Origin: Sanderia malayensis
Lineage: Eukaryota; Cnidaria; Scyphozoa; Semaeostomeae; Pelagiidae
DNA: 64,000 nt
Assembly: GCA_013076295.1 (NCBI GenBank)
Contig: RQOL01000447.1
Location: 52,982-116,981, forward strand
Direction of reading: 5' to 3'
The position numbers and the translations under genes are program-made. Positions 23,401 to 36,590 of this stretch are shown piece by piece. Within the stretch, counting starts at the first letter, position 1. Every line of letters begins with the position of its first letter. The notes under the pieces were generated by a model. That model had not been told where the DNA came from and made no database searches. It saw only the letters and a list, made by a program, of their open reading frames with translations.

Positions 23401-25980
23401 AAGTCAAGAAAACCCGGGAAGTCATCAAAAGTGGGAAGTCAAAAAAAGATGGAAGTTATCAAAAGCGGGAAGTCATAGAAAGTGGGAACTTATCAAAAGT
23501 GGGAAGTCATCAAATGTGGGAAGTCACTGAAAGTGGGAGGTCAAGAAAAAGTGGGAAGTCATCAAAAGTGGGAAGTCAAGAAAAAATGGGAAGTTAAGAA
23601 AAAGTAGGATGTCATCAAAACCGGGAAGTCATTAAAAATGGGAAGTCAAGATAAAATGGTAAGTGAGCAAAAGTGGGATGGCATACAAATTGGGAAGTCA
23701 TGAAAACGTGGGAAGTCAAGAAAAAGTGGTAAGTCAAGAAGAAGTGGGAAGTCAAGAAAAAGTAGGATGTCATAAAAACCGGGAAGTCATTAAAAATGGG
23801 AAGTCAAGATAAAATCGTAAGTTAAGAAAAAGTGGGAGGTCGTCAAATGTGGGAAGTCTTCAAAATTGGGAAGTCAAAAAAAGTGCTTAGTCAAGAAAAC
23901 GTGGGAAGTCATCAAAAGTGGGAAGTTATCAAAAGTGGCAAGCCATCAAATATATGAAGTCACCGAAAGTGGGAAGTGAAGAAAAAGTGGGAAGTCATGA
24001 AAAGTGGCAATTTATCAAAAATGGGAAGCCATCAAAAGTGGGAAGTCACTGAAAGTGGGAGGTCAAGAAAAAGTGGGAAGTCATCAAAAGTGGAAATTCA
24101 TCAGAAGTGGGAAGTCATCAAAAGTGGAAAGTCACCGAAAGTTGGATTTCAAGAAAAAATGAGAAGACATCAAAAGTGGGAAGTCAAGAAATTATGGGAA
24201 GTTAAGAAAAAGTGGGAACTCGTCAAAAGTGGGAAGCCATCAAAATTGGGAAGTCAAGAAAACGTGGGAAGTCATCAAAGTGGGAATTTATCAAAGTAGG
24301 AAGTCATCAAAAATGGGAGGTCATCAAAAGTGGGAAGTCATCAAAAGTGGCAAGCCATCAAATATATGAAGTCAACGAAAGTGGGAAGTGAAGAAAAAGT
24401 GGGAAGTCATGAAAAGTGGCAATTTATCAAAAATGGGAAGCCATCAAAAGTGGGAAGTCACTGAAAGTGGGAGGTAAAGAAAAAGTGGGAAGTCATCAAA
24501 AGTGGAAATTTATCAGAAGTGGGAAGTCATCAAAAGTGGAAAGTCACCGAAAGTTGGATTTCAAGAAAAAATGAGAAGTCATCAAAAGTGGGAAGTCAAG
24601 AAATTATGGGAAGTCAAGAAAACGTGGGAAGTCATCAAAAGTGGGAATTTATCAAAAGTGGGAAGTCATCAAAAGTGGGAGGTCATCAAAAGTGGGAAGT
24701 CATCAAAAGTGGGAAGTCACTGTAAGTGGGAGGTCAAGAAAAATTGGGAAGTCATCAAAAGTGGGAAGTTATCAAAAGTGGGAAGCCATCAAAAGTGGCA
24801 AGTCACCGAAAGTGGGAAGTCAAGAAAAAGTGAGAAGTCATGAAAAGTGGGAATTCTCCGAAAGTGGGAAGTCAAGAAAAAGTGGGAAGTGAGCAAAAGT
24901 GGGATGGCATACAAATTGGGAAGTCATGAAAACGTGGGAAGTCAAGAAAAAGTGGTAAGTCAAGAAGAAGTGGGAAGTCAAGAAAAAATGGGAAGGCATC
25001 AAAATTAGGAAGTCATGAAAAGTGGGAAGTCAAGAAAATATGGGAAGTTAAGAAAAAGTGGAAGCCATCAAAAGAGGAAGTCACCGAAAGTGAGAAGTCA
25101 AGAAAAAGTGGGAAGTCATCAAAAGTGGGAATTTATCAAAAGTGGGAAGTCATCAAAAGTGGGAATTCACCGAAAATGGAAGGTGAAGAAAAAATGGGAA
25201 GTCATGAAAACTGGGAATTTATCAAAAATGGGAAGTCATAAAAAGTGGAAGTCACTGAAAGTGGAGGTCAACAAAAAGTGGGACAGCATCAAAATAGGGA
25301 GGTCAAGAAAATGTGGGAAGTCTTCAACAATGGGAAGTCAAAAAAAGTGGGAAGTCAAAAAAACGTGGGAAGTCATCAAAAGTGGGAAGTTATCAAAAGT
25401 GGGAAGCCATCAAAAGTGGGAAGTCACCAAAAGTGGGAAGTCAAAAAAAGATGGAAGTTATCAAAGCGGGAAGTCATAGAAAGTGGGAACTTATCAAAAG
25501 TGGGAAGTCATCAAATGTGGGAAGTCACTGAAAGTGGGATGTCAAGAAAAAGTGGGAAGTCATCAAAAGTGGGAAGTCAAGAAAAAATGGGAAGTTAAGA
25601 AAAAGTAGGATGTCATCAAAACCGGGAAGTCATTAAAAATGGGAAGTCAAGATAAAATGGTAAGTGAGTAAAAGTGGGATGGCATACAAATTGGGAAGTC
25701 ATGAAAACGTGGGAAGTCAAGAAAAAGTGGTAAGTCAAGAAGAAGTGGGAAGTCAAGAAAAAATGGTAAGGCATCAAAATTAGGAAGTCATGAAAAGTGG
25801 GAGGTCAAGAAAAAATGGGAAGTTAAGAAAAAAAGGGAAGCCATCAAAAGTGGGAAGTCACCGAAAGTGAGAAGTCAAGAAAAAGTGGGAAGTCATCAAA
25901 AGTGGGAATTTATCAAAAGTGGGAAGTCATCAAAAGTGGGAATTCACCGAAAATGGAAGGTGAAGAAAAAATGGGAAGTC

Positions 25981-26495
25981 ATGAAAACTGGGAATTTCTC
26001 AAAAATGGGAAGTCATAAAAAGTGGAAGTCACTGAAAGTGGAGGTCAACAAAAAGTGGGACGGCATCAAAATAGGGAGGTCAAGAAAACGTGGGAAGTCT
26101 TTAAAAATGGGAAGTCAAAAAAAGTGGGAAGTCAAAAAAACGTGGGAAGTCATCAAAAGTGGGAAGTTATCAAAAGTGGGAAGCCATCAAAAGTGGGAAG
26201 TCACCGAAAGTGGGAAGTCAAGAAAAAGTTGGAAATCATGAAAACTGGGAATTTATCAAAAATGGGAAGTCATAAAAAGTGGGAAGTCACTGAAAGTGCA
26301 GGTCAAGAAAAAGTGGGACAGCATCAAAATAGGGAAGTCAAGAAAACGTGGGAAGTCATCAAAAGTGGGAAGTCAAAAAAAGATGGAAGTTATCAAAAGC
26401 GGGAAGTCATAGAAAGTGGGAACTTATCAAAAGTGGGAAGTCATCAAATGTGGGAAGTCACTGAAAGTGGGAGGTCAAGAAAAAGTGGGAAGTCA
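25981..26495 (+). repeat. Representative pair of ~257-bp submodules
   Basis: ATGAAAACTGGGAATTTCTC at 25981 recurs as ATGAAAACTGGGAATTTATC at 26238, and ACTGAAAGTG at 26031 recurs at 26289. The shift is 257-258 bp, about 15 monomers. The second copy is marked by GTGCAGGTCAAG where the first has GTGGAGGTCAAC. The same pair recurs in several superunits (for example near 16.98-17.5, 23.04-23.55, 32.94-33.46 and 41.36-41.87 kb). Confidence 0.75.
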
Positions 26496-29366
26496 TCAAA
26501 AGTGGGAAGTCAAGAAAAAATGGGAAGTTAAGAAAAAGTAGGATGTCATCAAAACCGGGAAGTCATTAAAAATGGGAAGTCAAGATAAAATGGTAAGTTA
26601 AGAAAAAGTGGGAGGTCGTCAAATGTGGGAAGTCTTCAAAATTGGGAAGTCAAAAAAAGTGCTTAGTCAAGAAAACGTGGGAAGTCATCAAAAGTGGGAA
26701 GTTATCAAAAGTGGCAAGCCATCAAATATATGAAGTCACCGAAAGTGGGAAGTGAAGAAAAAGTGGGAAGTCATGAAAAGTGGCAATTTATCAAAAATGG
26801 GAAGCCATCAAAAGTGGGAAGTCACTGAAAGTGGAGGTCAAGAAAAAGTGGGAAGTCATCAAAGTGGAAATTTATCAGAAGTGGGAAGTCATCAAAAGTG
26901 GAAAGTCACCGAAAGTTGGATTTCAAGAAAAATGAGAAGTCATCAAGAGTGGGAAGTCAAGAAATTATGGGAAGTTAAGAAAAAGTGGGAACTCGTCAAA
27001 AGTGGGAAGCCATCAAAATTGGGAAGTAAAGAAAACGTGGGAAGTCATCAAAAGTGGGAATTTATCAAAAGTGGGAAGTCATCAAAAATGGGAGGTCATC
27101 AAAAGTGGGAAGTCATCAAAAGTGGGAAGTCACTGCAAGTGGGAGGTCAAGAAAAAGTGGGAAGTCATCAAAAGTGGAAAGTTATCAAAAGTGGGAAGCC
27201 ATCAAAAGTGGCAAGTCACCGAAAGTGGGAAGTCAAGAAAAAGTGAGAAGTCATGAAAAGTGGGAATTCTCCGAAAGTGGGAAGTCATCAAAAGTGGGTA
27301 GTCATCAAATGTGGGGAGGCATCAAAATTGGGAAGTCATGAAAACGTGGGAAGTCAAGAAAAAGTGGGAATTCAAGAAAAAGTGGGAAGTCAAGAATAAG
27401 TGGGAAGTCAAGAAAAAGGGGAAGTCATCAAAAGTGGGAATATATCAGAAGTGGGAAGTCATCAAAAGGGGAAGTCACCGAAAGTTGGATGTCAAGAAAA
27501 AGTGAGAAGTCATGAAAAGTGGGAAATCAAGAAATTATGGCAAGTTAAGAAAAAGTGGGAAGTCGTCAAAAGTGGGAAGCCAGCAAAATTGGGAAGTCAA
27601 GAAAACGTGGGAACTCATCAAAAGTGGGAAGTCATCAAAAGTGGGAGGTCAAAAAAAGATGGAAGTTATCAAAAGCGGGAAGTCATAGAAAGTGGGAAGT
27701 TATCAAAAGTGGGAAGCCATCAAAAGTGGGAAGTCACCGAAAGTAGGAAGTCAAGAAAAAGTGGGAAGTCATCAAAAGTGGGAATTTATCAAAAGTGGGA
27801 AGTCATCAAAAGTGGGAAGTCATCAAAAGTGGGAAGTCACTGAAAGTGGGAGGTCAAGAAAAAGTGGGAAGTCATCAAAAGTGGGAAGTCAAGAAAAAAT
27901 GGGAAGTTAAGAAAAAGTAGGATGTCATCAAAACCGGGAAGTCATCAAAAATGGGAAGTCAAGAAAACGTGGGAAGTCATCAAAAATGGGAAGTCATCAA
28001 AAGTGGTAAGTCGAAAAAGTGGGAAGTCATCAAAAGTGGGAAGGCATAAAAATTGGGAGGTCATGAAAACGTGGGAAGTCAAGAAAAAGTTGGAAGTCAA
28101 GAAAAAGTGGGAAGTCAAGAAAAATTGGGAAGTCATCAAAAGTGGGAATTTATCAAAAGTGGGAAGTCATCAAAAGTGGGAATTCACCGAAAATGGCAGG
28201 TGAAGAAAAAATGGGAAGTCATCAAAACTGGGAAGTCAAGAAAGAATGGTAAGTTAAGAAAAAGTGGGAGGTCGTCATATGTGGGAAGTCTTCAAAAATA
28301 GGAAGTCAAAAAAAGTGGGAAGTCAAGAAAACGTGGGAAGTCAAGAAAAAGTGGAAAGTCAAGAAAAAGTGGGAAGTCAAGAAAAAGTGGATAGTCATCA
28401 AAAGTGGGAAGTCATCAAAGTGGGAAGTCACCGAAAGTGGGAGGTGATTAAAAAGCGGGAAGTCATCAAAAGTGGGAGGTCAAAAAAAGTGGGAGGTCAT
28501 CAAAAGTGGGAGGGCATCAAAATTGGGAAGTCATAAAAACGTGGGAAGGCATCAAAATTAGGAAGTCATCAAAAGTAGGAAGTCATCAAAAATGGGAAGT
28601 CAAGAAAACGTGGGAAGTCATCAAAAGCGGGAAGTCAAAAAAATTGGGAAGTCATCAAAAGTGGGAAGTCAAAAAAAGTGGGAAGTCAAGAAATTATGGG
28701 AAGTTAAGAAAAAGCGGGAAGTCGTCAAAAGTGGGAAGCCATCAAAATTGGGAAGTCAAGAAAACGTGGGAAGTCATCAAAAGTGGGAATCCATCATAAG
28801 TGGGAAGTCAAAAAAAGTGGGAAGTTATCAAAAGCGGGAAGTCATCAAAAGTGGGAAGTTATCAAAAGTGGGAAGCCATCAAAACTGGGAAGTCACCGAA
28901 AGTAGGAACTCAAGAAAAAGTCGGAAGTCTTCAAAAGTGGGAATTTATCAAAAGTGGGAAGTTATCAAAAGTAGGAAGTCATAACAAGTGGGAAGTCACC
29001 GAAAGTGGGAAGCTAAGAAAAAGTGGGAAGTCATCGAAAGTGGGAAGGCACGAAAATTGGGAAGTCATGAAAACGTGGGAAGTCAAGAAAAAGTGGAAAG
29101 TCAAGAAAAAGTGGGAAGTCACGAAAAAGTGGATAGTCATCAAAAGTGGGAAGTCATCAAAGTGGGAAGTCACCGAAAGTGGGAGGTGATTAAATAGCGG
29201 GAAGTCATCAAAAGTGGGAGGTCAAAAAACATGGGAGGTCATCAAAAGTGGGAGGGCATCAAAATTGGGAAGTCATAAAAACGTGGGAAGGCATCAAAAT
29301 TAGGAAGTCATCAAAAGTGGGAAGTCATCAAAATGGGAAGTCAAGAAAACGTGGGAAATTGGTTTA

Positions 29367-29397
29367 AATCACCTCCCACCGAAAGTGGGAGGTGATT
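29367..29397. repeat. Perfect inverted repeat (hairpin 4)
   Basis: The 13-5-13 core is identical. The left flank reads GGGAAATTGGTTT, one G-to-A change from the other copies, outside the stem. Confidence 0.95.
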
Positions 29398-32300
29398 AAA
29401 AAGCGGGAAGTCATCAAAAGTGGGAAGTCAAGAGAAAATGGGAAGTTAAGAAAAAGTAGGAAGTCATCAAAACCAGCAAGTCACCAAAAATGGGAAGTCA
29501 AGAAAACGTGGAAAGTCATCAAAAATGGGAAGTCATCAAAAGTGGGAAGTCAAAAAAGTGGGAGTCAAGAAAACGTGGGAAGTCATCAAAAGTGGGCAGT
29601 TATCAAAAGTGGGAAGTCATCAACAGTGGGAAGTTATCAAAAGTGAGAGGCCATCAAAAGTGAAAAGTCACCGAAAGTGGGAAGTCAAGAAAAATTGGGA
29701 GGTCATCAAAAGTGGGAAGGCATAAAAATGGGGAAGTCGTGAAACGTGGGAAGTCAAAAAAAGTTGGAAATCAACAAAAAGTGGGATGTCAAGAAAAAGT
29801 GGAAGTCATCAAAAGTGGGAATTTATCAAAGTGGGAAGCCATCAAAAGTGGGAATTCGCCGAAAATGGGAGGTGAAGAAAAATGGGAAGTCATCAAAAGT
29901 GGGAAGTCAAGAAAAATGGTAAGTTAAGAAAAAGTGGGAGGTCATCAAATGTGGGAAGTCTTCAAAAGTTGGAAGTCAAAAAAAGTGGGAAGTCGAGAAA
30001 ACGTGGGAAGTCATCAAAAGTGGGAAGTTAGCAAAAGTGGGAAGCCATCAAAGTGGGAAGTCACCGAAAGTGGGAAGTCAAGAAAAAGTGGGAAGTCATG
30101 AAAAGTGGGAATTCTCCGAAAGTGGGAAGTCAAGAAAAAGTGGGAAGTGAGCAAAAGTGGGATGGCATACAAATTGGGAAGTCATGAAAACGTGGGAAGT
30201 CAAGAAAAGTGGTAAGTCAGAAGAAGTGGGAAGTCAAGAAAAATGGGAAGGCATCAAAATTAGGAAGTCATGAAAAGTGGGAAGTCAAGAAAATATGGGA
30301 AGTTAAGAAAAAGTGGGAAGCCATCAAAAGTGGGAAGTCACCGAAAGTGAGAAGTCAAGAAAAAGTGGGAAGTCATCAAAAGTGGAATTTATCAAAAGTG
30401 GGAAGTCATCAAAAGTGGGAATTCACCGAAAATGGAAGGTGAAGAATAAATGGGAAGTCATGCAAACTGGGAATTTCTCAAAAATGGGAAGTCATAAAAA
30501 GTGGAAGTCACTGAAAGTGGAGGTCAACAAAAAGTGGGACGGCATCAAAATAGGGAGGTCAAGAAAACGTGGGAAGTCTTTAAAAATGGGAAGTCAAAAA
30601 AAGTGGGAAGTCAACAAAACGTGGGAAGTCATCAAAAGTGGGAAGTTATCAAAAGTGGGAAGCCATCAAAAGTGGGAAGTCACCGAAAGTGGGAAGTCAA
30701 GAAAAAGTTGGAAATCATGAAAACTGGGAATTTATCAAAAATGGGAAGTCATAAAAAGTGGGAAGTCACTGAAAGTGCAGGTCAAGAAAAAGTGGGACGG
30801 CATCAAAATAGGGAAGTCAAGAAAACGTGGGAAGTCATCAAAAGTGGGAAGTCAAAAAAAGATGGAAGTTATCAAAAGCGGGAAGTCATAGAAAGTGGGA
30901 ACTTATCAAAAGTGGGAAGTCATCAAATGTGGGAAGTCACTGAAAGTGGGAGGTGAAGAAAAAGTAGGAAGTCATCAAAAGTGGGAAGTCAAGAATAAAT
31001 GGGAAGTTAAGAAAAAGTAGGATGTCATCAAAACCGGGAAGTCATTAAAAAGGGGAATTCAAGATAAAATGGTAAGTTAAGAAAAAGTGGGAGGTCGTCA
31101 AATGTGGGAAGTCTTCAAAAATGGGAAGTCAAAAAAGTGCTTAATCAAGAAAACGTGGGAAGTCATCAAAAGTGGGAAATTATCAAAAGTGGCAAGCCAT
31201 CAAATATGGGAAGTCACCGAAAGTGGGAAGTGAAGAAAAAGTGGGAAGTCATGAAAAGTGGCAATTTATCAAAAATGGGAAGCCATCAAAAGTGGGAAGT
31301 CACTGAAAGTGGGAGGTCAAGAAAAAGTGGGAAGTCATCAAAAGTGGGAAGTCAAGAAATTATGGGAAGTTAAGAAAAAGTGGGAACTCGTCAAAAGTGG
31401 GAAGCCATCAAAATTGGGAAGTCAAGAAAACGTGGGAAGTCATCAAAAGTGGGAATTTATCAAAAGTGGGAAGTCATCAAAAGTGGGGGGTCATCAAAAG
31501 TGGGAAGTCATCAAAAGTGGGAAGTCACTGCAAGTGGGAGGTCAAGAAAAAGTGGGAAGTCATCAAAAGTGGGAAGTTATCAAAAGTGGGAAGCCATCAA
31601 AAGTGGCAAGTCACCGAAAGTGGGAAGTCAAGAAAAAGTGAGAAGTCATGAAAAGTGGGAATTCTCCGAAAGTGGGAAGTCAAGAAAAAGTGGGAAGTGA
31701 GCAAAAGTGGGATGGCATACAAATTGGGAAGTCATGAAAACGTGGGAAGTCAAGAAAAAGTGGTAAGTCAAGAAGAAGTGGGAAGTCAAGAAAAAATGGG
31801 AAGGCATCAAAATTAGGAAGTCATGGAAAGTGGGAAGTCAAGAAAATATGGGAAGTTAAGAAAAAGTGGGAAGCCATCAAAAGAGGGAAGTCACCGAAAG
31901 TGAGAAGTCAAGAAAAAGTGGGAAGTCATCAAAAGTGGGAATTTATCAAAAGTGGGAAGTCTTCAAAAGTGGGAATTCACCGAAAATGGAAGGTGAAGAA
32001 AAAATGGGAAGTCATGAAAACTGGGAATTTATCAAAATGGGAAGTCATAAAAAGTGGAAGTCACTGAAAGTGGAGGTCAACAAAAAGTGGGACAGCATCA
32101 AAATAGGGAGGTCAAGAAAACGTGGGAAGTCTTCAAAAATGGGAAGTCAAAAAAAGTGGGAAGTCAAAAAAACGTGGGAAGTCATCAAAAGTGGGAAGTT
32201 ACCAAAAGTTGGAAGCCATCAAAAGTGGGAAGTCACCGAAAGTGGGAAGTCAAGAAAAAGTTGGAAGTCATGAAAACTGGGAATTTATCAAAAATGGGAA

Positions 32301-35300
32301 GTCATAAAACGTGGGAAGTCACTGAAAGTGCAGGTCAAGAAAAAGTGGGACGGCATCAAAATAGGGAAGTCAAGAAAACGTGGGAAGTCATCAAAAGTGG
32401 GAAGTCAAAAAAAGATGGAAGTTATCAAAAGCGGGAAGTCATAGAAAGTGGGAACTTATCAAAAGTGGGAAGTCATCAAATGTGGGAAGTCACTGAAAGT
32501 GGGAGGTCAAGAAAAAGTGGGAAGTCATCAAAAGTGGGAAGTCAAGAAAAAATGGGAAGTTAAGAAAAAGTAGGATGTCATCAAAACCGGGAAGTCATTA
32601 AAAATGGGAAGTCAAGATAAAATGGTAAGTGAGCAAAAGTGGGATGGCATACAAATTGGGAAGTCATGAAAACGTGGGAAGTCAAGAAAAAGTGGTAAGT
32701 CAAGAAGAAGTGGGAAGTCAAGAAAAAATGGTAAGGCATCAAAATTAGGAAGTCATGAAAAGTGGGAAGTCAAGAAAATATGGGAAGTTAAGAAAAAAAG
32801 GAAGCCATCAAAAGTGGGAAGTCACCGAAAGTGAGAAGTCAAGAAAAAGTGGGAAGTCATCAAAAGAGGGAATTTATCAAAAGTGGGAAGTCATCAAAAG
32901 TGGGAATTCACCGAAAATGGAAGGTGAAGAAAAAATGGGAAGTCATGAAAACTGGGAATTTCTCAAAAATGGGAAGTCATAAAAAGTGGAAGTCACTGAA
33001 AGTGGAGGTCAACAAAAAGTGGGACGGCATCAAAATAGGGAGGTCAAGAAAACGTGGGAAGTCTTTAAAAATGGGAAGTCAAAAAAAGTGGGAAGTCAAA
33101 AAAACGTGGGAAGTCATCAAAAGTGGGAAGTTATCAAAAGTGGGAAGCCATCAAAAGTGGGAAGTCACCGAAAGTGGGAAGTCAAGAAAAAGTTGGAAAT
33201 CATGAAAACTGGGAATTTATCAAAAATGGGAAGTCATAAAAAGTGGGAAGTCACTGAAAGTGCAGGTCAAGAAAAAGTGGGACGGCATCAAAATAGGGAA
33301 GTCAAGAAAACGTGGGAAGTCATCAAAAGTGGGAAGTCAAAAAAAGATGGAAGTTATCAAAAGCGGGAAGTCATAGAAAGTGGGAACTTATCAAAAGTGG
33401 GAAGTCATCAAATGTGGGAAGTCACTGAAAGTGGGAGGTCAAGAAAAAGTGGGAAGTCATCAAAAGAGGGAAGTCAAGAAAAAATGGGAAGTTAAGAAAG
33501 AGTAGGATGTCATCAAAACCGGGAAGTCATTAAAAATGGGAAGTCAAAAAAAGTGGAAAGTCAAAAAAACGTGGGAAGTCATCAAAAGTGGGAAGTTATC
33601 AAAAGTGGGAAGCCATCAAAAGTGGGAAGCCATCAAAAGTGGGAAGTCACCGAAAGTGGGAAGTCAAGAAAAAGTTGGAAATCATGAAAACTGGGAATTT
33701 ATCAAAAATGGGAAGTCATAAAAAGTGGGAAGTCACTGAAAGTGCAGGTCAAGAAAAAGTGGGAAGTCATCAAAAGTGGGAAGTCAAGAAATTATGGGAA
33801 GTTAAGAAAAAGTGGGAACTCGTCAAAAGTGGGAAGCCATCAAAATTGGGAAGTCAAGAAAACGTGGGAAGTCATCAAAAGTGGGAATTTATCAAAAGTG
33901 GGAAGTCATCAAAAATGGGAGGTCATCAAAAGTGGGAAGTCATCAAAAGTGGGAAGTCACTGCAAGTGGGAGGTCAAGAAAAAGTGGGAAGTCATCAAAA
34001 GTGGGAAGTTATCAAAAGTGGGAAGCCATCAAAAGTGGCAAGTCACCGAAAGTGGGAAGTCAAGAAAAAGTGAGAAGTCATGAAAAAGTGGGAATTCTCC
34101 GAAAGTGGGAAGTCATCAAAAATGGGAAGTCATAAAAAGTGGGAAGTCACTGAAAGTGCAGGTCAAGAAAAAGTGGGACGGGATCAAAATAGGGAAGTCA
34201 AGAAAACGTGGGAAGTCATCAAAAGTGGGAAGTCAAAAAAAGATGGAAGTTATCAAAAGCGGGAAGTCATAGAAAGTGGAACTTATCAAAAGTGGGAAGT
34301 CATCAAATGTGGGAAGTCACTGAAAGTGGGAGGTCAAGAAAAAGTGGGAAGTCATCAAAAGTGGGAAGTCAAGAAAAAATGGGAAGTTAAGAAAAAGTAG
34401 GATGTCAGCAAAACCGGGAAGTCATTAAAAATGGAAGTCAAGATAAAATGGTAAGTTAAGAAAAAGTGGGAGGTCGTCAAATGTGGGAAGTCTTCAAAAA
34501 TGGAAGTCAAAAAAAGTGCTTAGTCAAGAAAACGTGGGAAGTCATCAAAAGGGGAAGTTATCAAAAGTGGCAAGCCATCAAATATGGGAAGTCACCGAAA
34601 GTGGGAAGTGAAGAAAAAGTGGGAAGTCATGAAAAGTGGCAATTTATCAAAAATGGGAAGCCATCAAAGTGGGAAGTCACTGAAAGTGGGAGGTCAAGAA
34701 AAAGTGGGAAGTCATCAAAAGTGGAAATTTATCAGAAGTGGGAAGTCATCAAAAGTGGAAAGTCACCGAAAGTTAGATTTCAAGAAAAAGTGAGAAGTCA
34801 TCAAAAGTGGGAATTCTCCGAAAGTGGGAAGTCATCAAAAGTGGGTAGTCATCAAATGTGGGGAGGCATCAAAATTGGGAAGTCATGAAAACGTGGGAAG
34901 TCAAGAAAAAGTGGGAATTCAAGAAAAAGGGGAAGTCATCAAAAGTGGGAATATATCAGAAGTGGGAAGTCATCAAAAGGGGGAAGACACCGAAAGTTGG
35001 ATGTCAGAAAAAGTGAGAAGTCATGAAAAGTGGGAAGTCAAGAAATTATGGCAAGTTAAGAAAAAGTGGAAGTCGTCAAAAGTGGGAAGCCATCAATATT
35101 GGGAAGTCAAGAAAACGTGGGAACTCATCAAAAGTGGGAAGTCATCAAAAGTGGCAGGTCAAAAAAAGATGGAAGTTATCAACAGCGGGAAGTCATAGAA
35201 AGTGGGAAGTTATCAAAAGTGGGAAGCCATCAAAAGTGGGAAGTCAACGAAAGTAGGAAGTCAAGATAAAGTGGGAAGTCATCAAAAGTGGGAATTTATC

Positions 35301-36059
35301 AAAAGTGGGAAGTCATCAAAAGTGGGAAGTCATCAAAAGTGGGAAGTCACTGAAAGTGGGAGGTCAAGAAAAAGTGGGAAGTCATCAAAAGTGGGAAGTA
35401 AAGAAAAAATGGGAAGTTAAGAAAAAGTAGGATGTCATCAAAACCGGGAAGTCATCAAAAATGGGAAGTCAAGAAAACGTGGGAAGTCATCAAAAATGGG
35501 AAGTCATCAAAGTGGGAAGTCAAAAAAGTGGGAAGTCATCAAAAGTGGGAAGTCACTGCAAGTGGGAGGTCAAGAAAAAGTGGGAAGTCATCAAAAGTGG
35601 GAAGTTATCAAAAGTGGGAAGCCATCAAAAGTGGCAAGTCACCGAAAGTGGGAAGTCAAGAAAAAGTGAGAAGTCATGAAAAGTGGGAATTCTCCGAAAG
35701 TGGGAAGTCATCAAAAGTGGGTAGTCATCAAATGTGGGGAGGCATCAAAATTGGGAAGTCATGAAAACGTGGGAAGTCAAGAAAAAGTGGGAATTCAAGA
35801 AAAAGTGGGAAGTCAAGAATAAGTGGGAAGTCAAGAAAAAGGGGAAGTCATCAAAAGTGGGAATATATCAGAAGTGGGAAGTCATCAAAAGGGGAAGTCA
35901 CCGAAAGTTGGATGTCAAGAAAAAGTGAGAAGTCATGAAAAGTGGGAAATCAAAGAAATTATGGCAAGTTAAGAAAAAGTGGGAAGTCGTCAAAAGTGGG
36001 AAGCCAGCAAAATTGGGAAGTCAAGAAAACGTGGGAACTCATCAAAAGTGGGAAGTCAT

Positions 36060-36590
36060 CAAAAGTGGGAGGTCAAAAAAGATGGAAGTTATCAAAAGCG
36101 GGAAGTCATAGAAAGTGGGAAGTTATCAAAAGTGGGAAGCCATCAAAAGTGGGAAGTCACCGAAAGTAGGAAGTCAAGAAAAGTGGGAAGTCATCAAAAG
36201 TGGGAATTTATCAAAAGTGGGAAGTCATCAAAAGTGGGAAGTCATCAAAAGTGGGGAAGTCACTGAAAGTGGGAAGGTCAAGAAAAAGTGGGAAGTCATC
36301 AAAAGTGGGAAGTCAAGAAAAAATGGGAAGTTAAGAAAAAGTGGATGTATCAAATGGGAAGTCATCAAAATGGGAAGTCAGAAACGTGGGAAGTCATCAA
36401 AAATGGGAAGTCATCAAAAGTGGTAAGTCGAAAAAGGGAAGTCATCAAAAGTGGGAAGCATAAAAAGGAAGTCAGAAAACGTGGGAAGTCAAAAAAAGTG
36501 GAAGTCAAGAAAAAGTGGGAAGTCAAAAAAAGTGGATAGTCATCAAAAGTGGGAAGTCATCAAAGTGGGAAGTCACCGAAAGGGAGGTGA
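36060..36590 (+). other. Indel-dense satellite patch
   Basis: The order of modules matches 27.65-28.45 kb but with many short losses (GTGGATGTATCAAATGGG, GCATAAAAAGGAAGTCAG, CGAAAGGGAGGTGATT) and some larger gaps between 36.46 and 36.52 kb. Confidence 0.7.

Larger units (their letters stand above)
20424..29366 (+). repeat. Superunit 3 (8,943 bp, hairpin to hairpin)
   Basis: The first 4.5 kb is shared with superunit 2, but the first marker (GCAAAAGTGGGATGGCATAC) comes 666 bp after the hairpin instead of about 785 bp, so roughly 120 bp (about 7 monomers) is missing. It carries an extra section of about 2.0 kb (about 23.66-25.66 kb) that superunits 4 and 5 lack. The closing hairpin has one flank substitution (GGGAAATTGG rather than GGGAAGTTGG). 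Confidence 0.85.
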
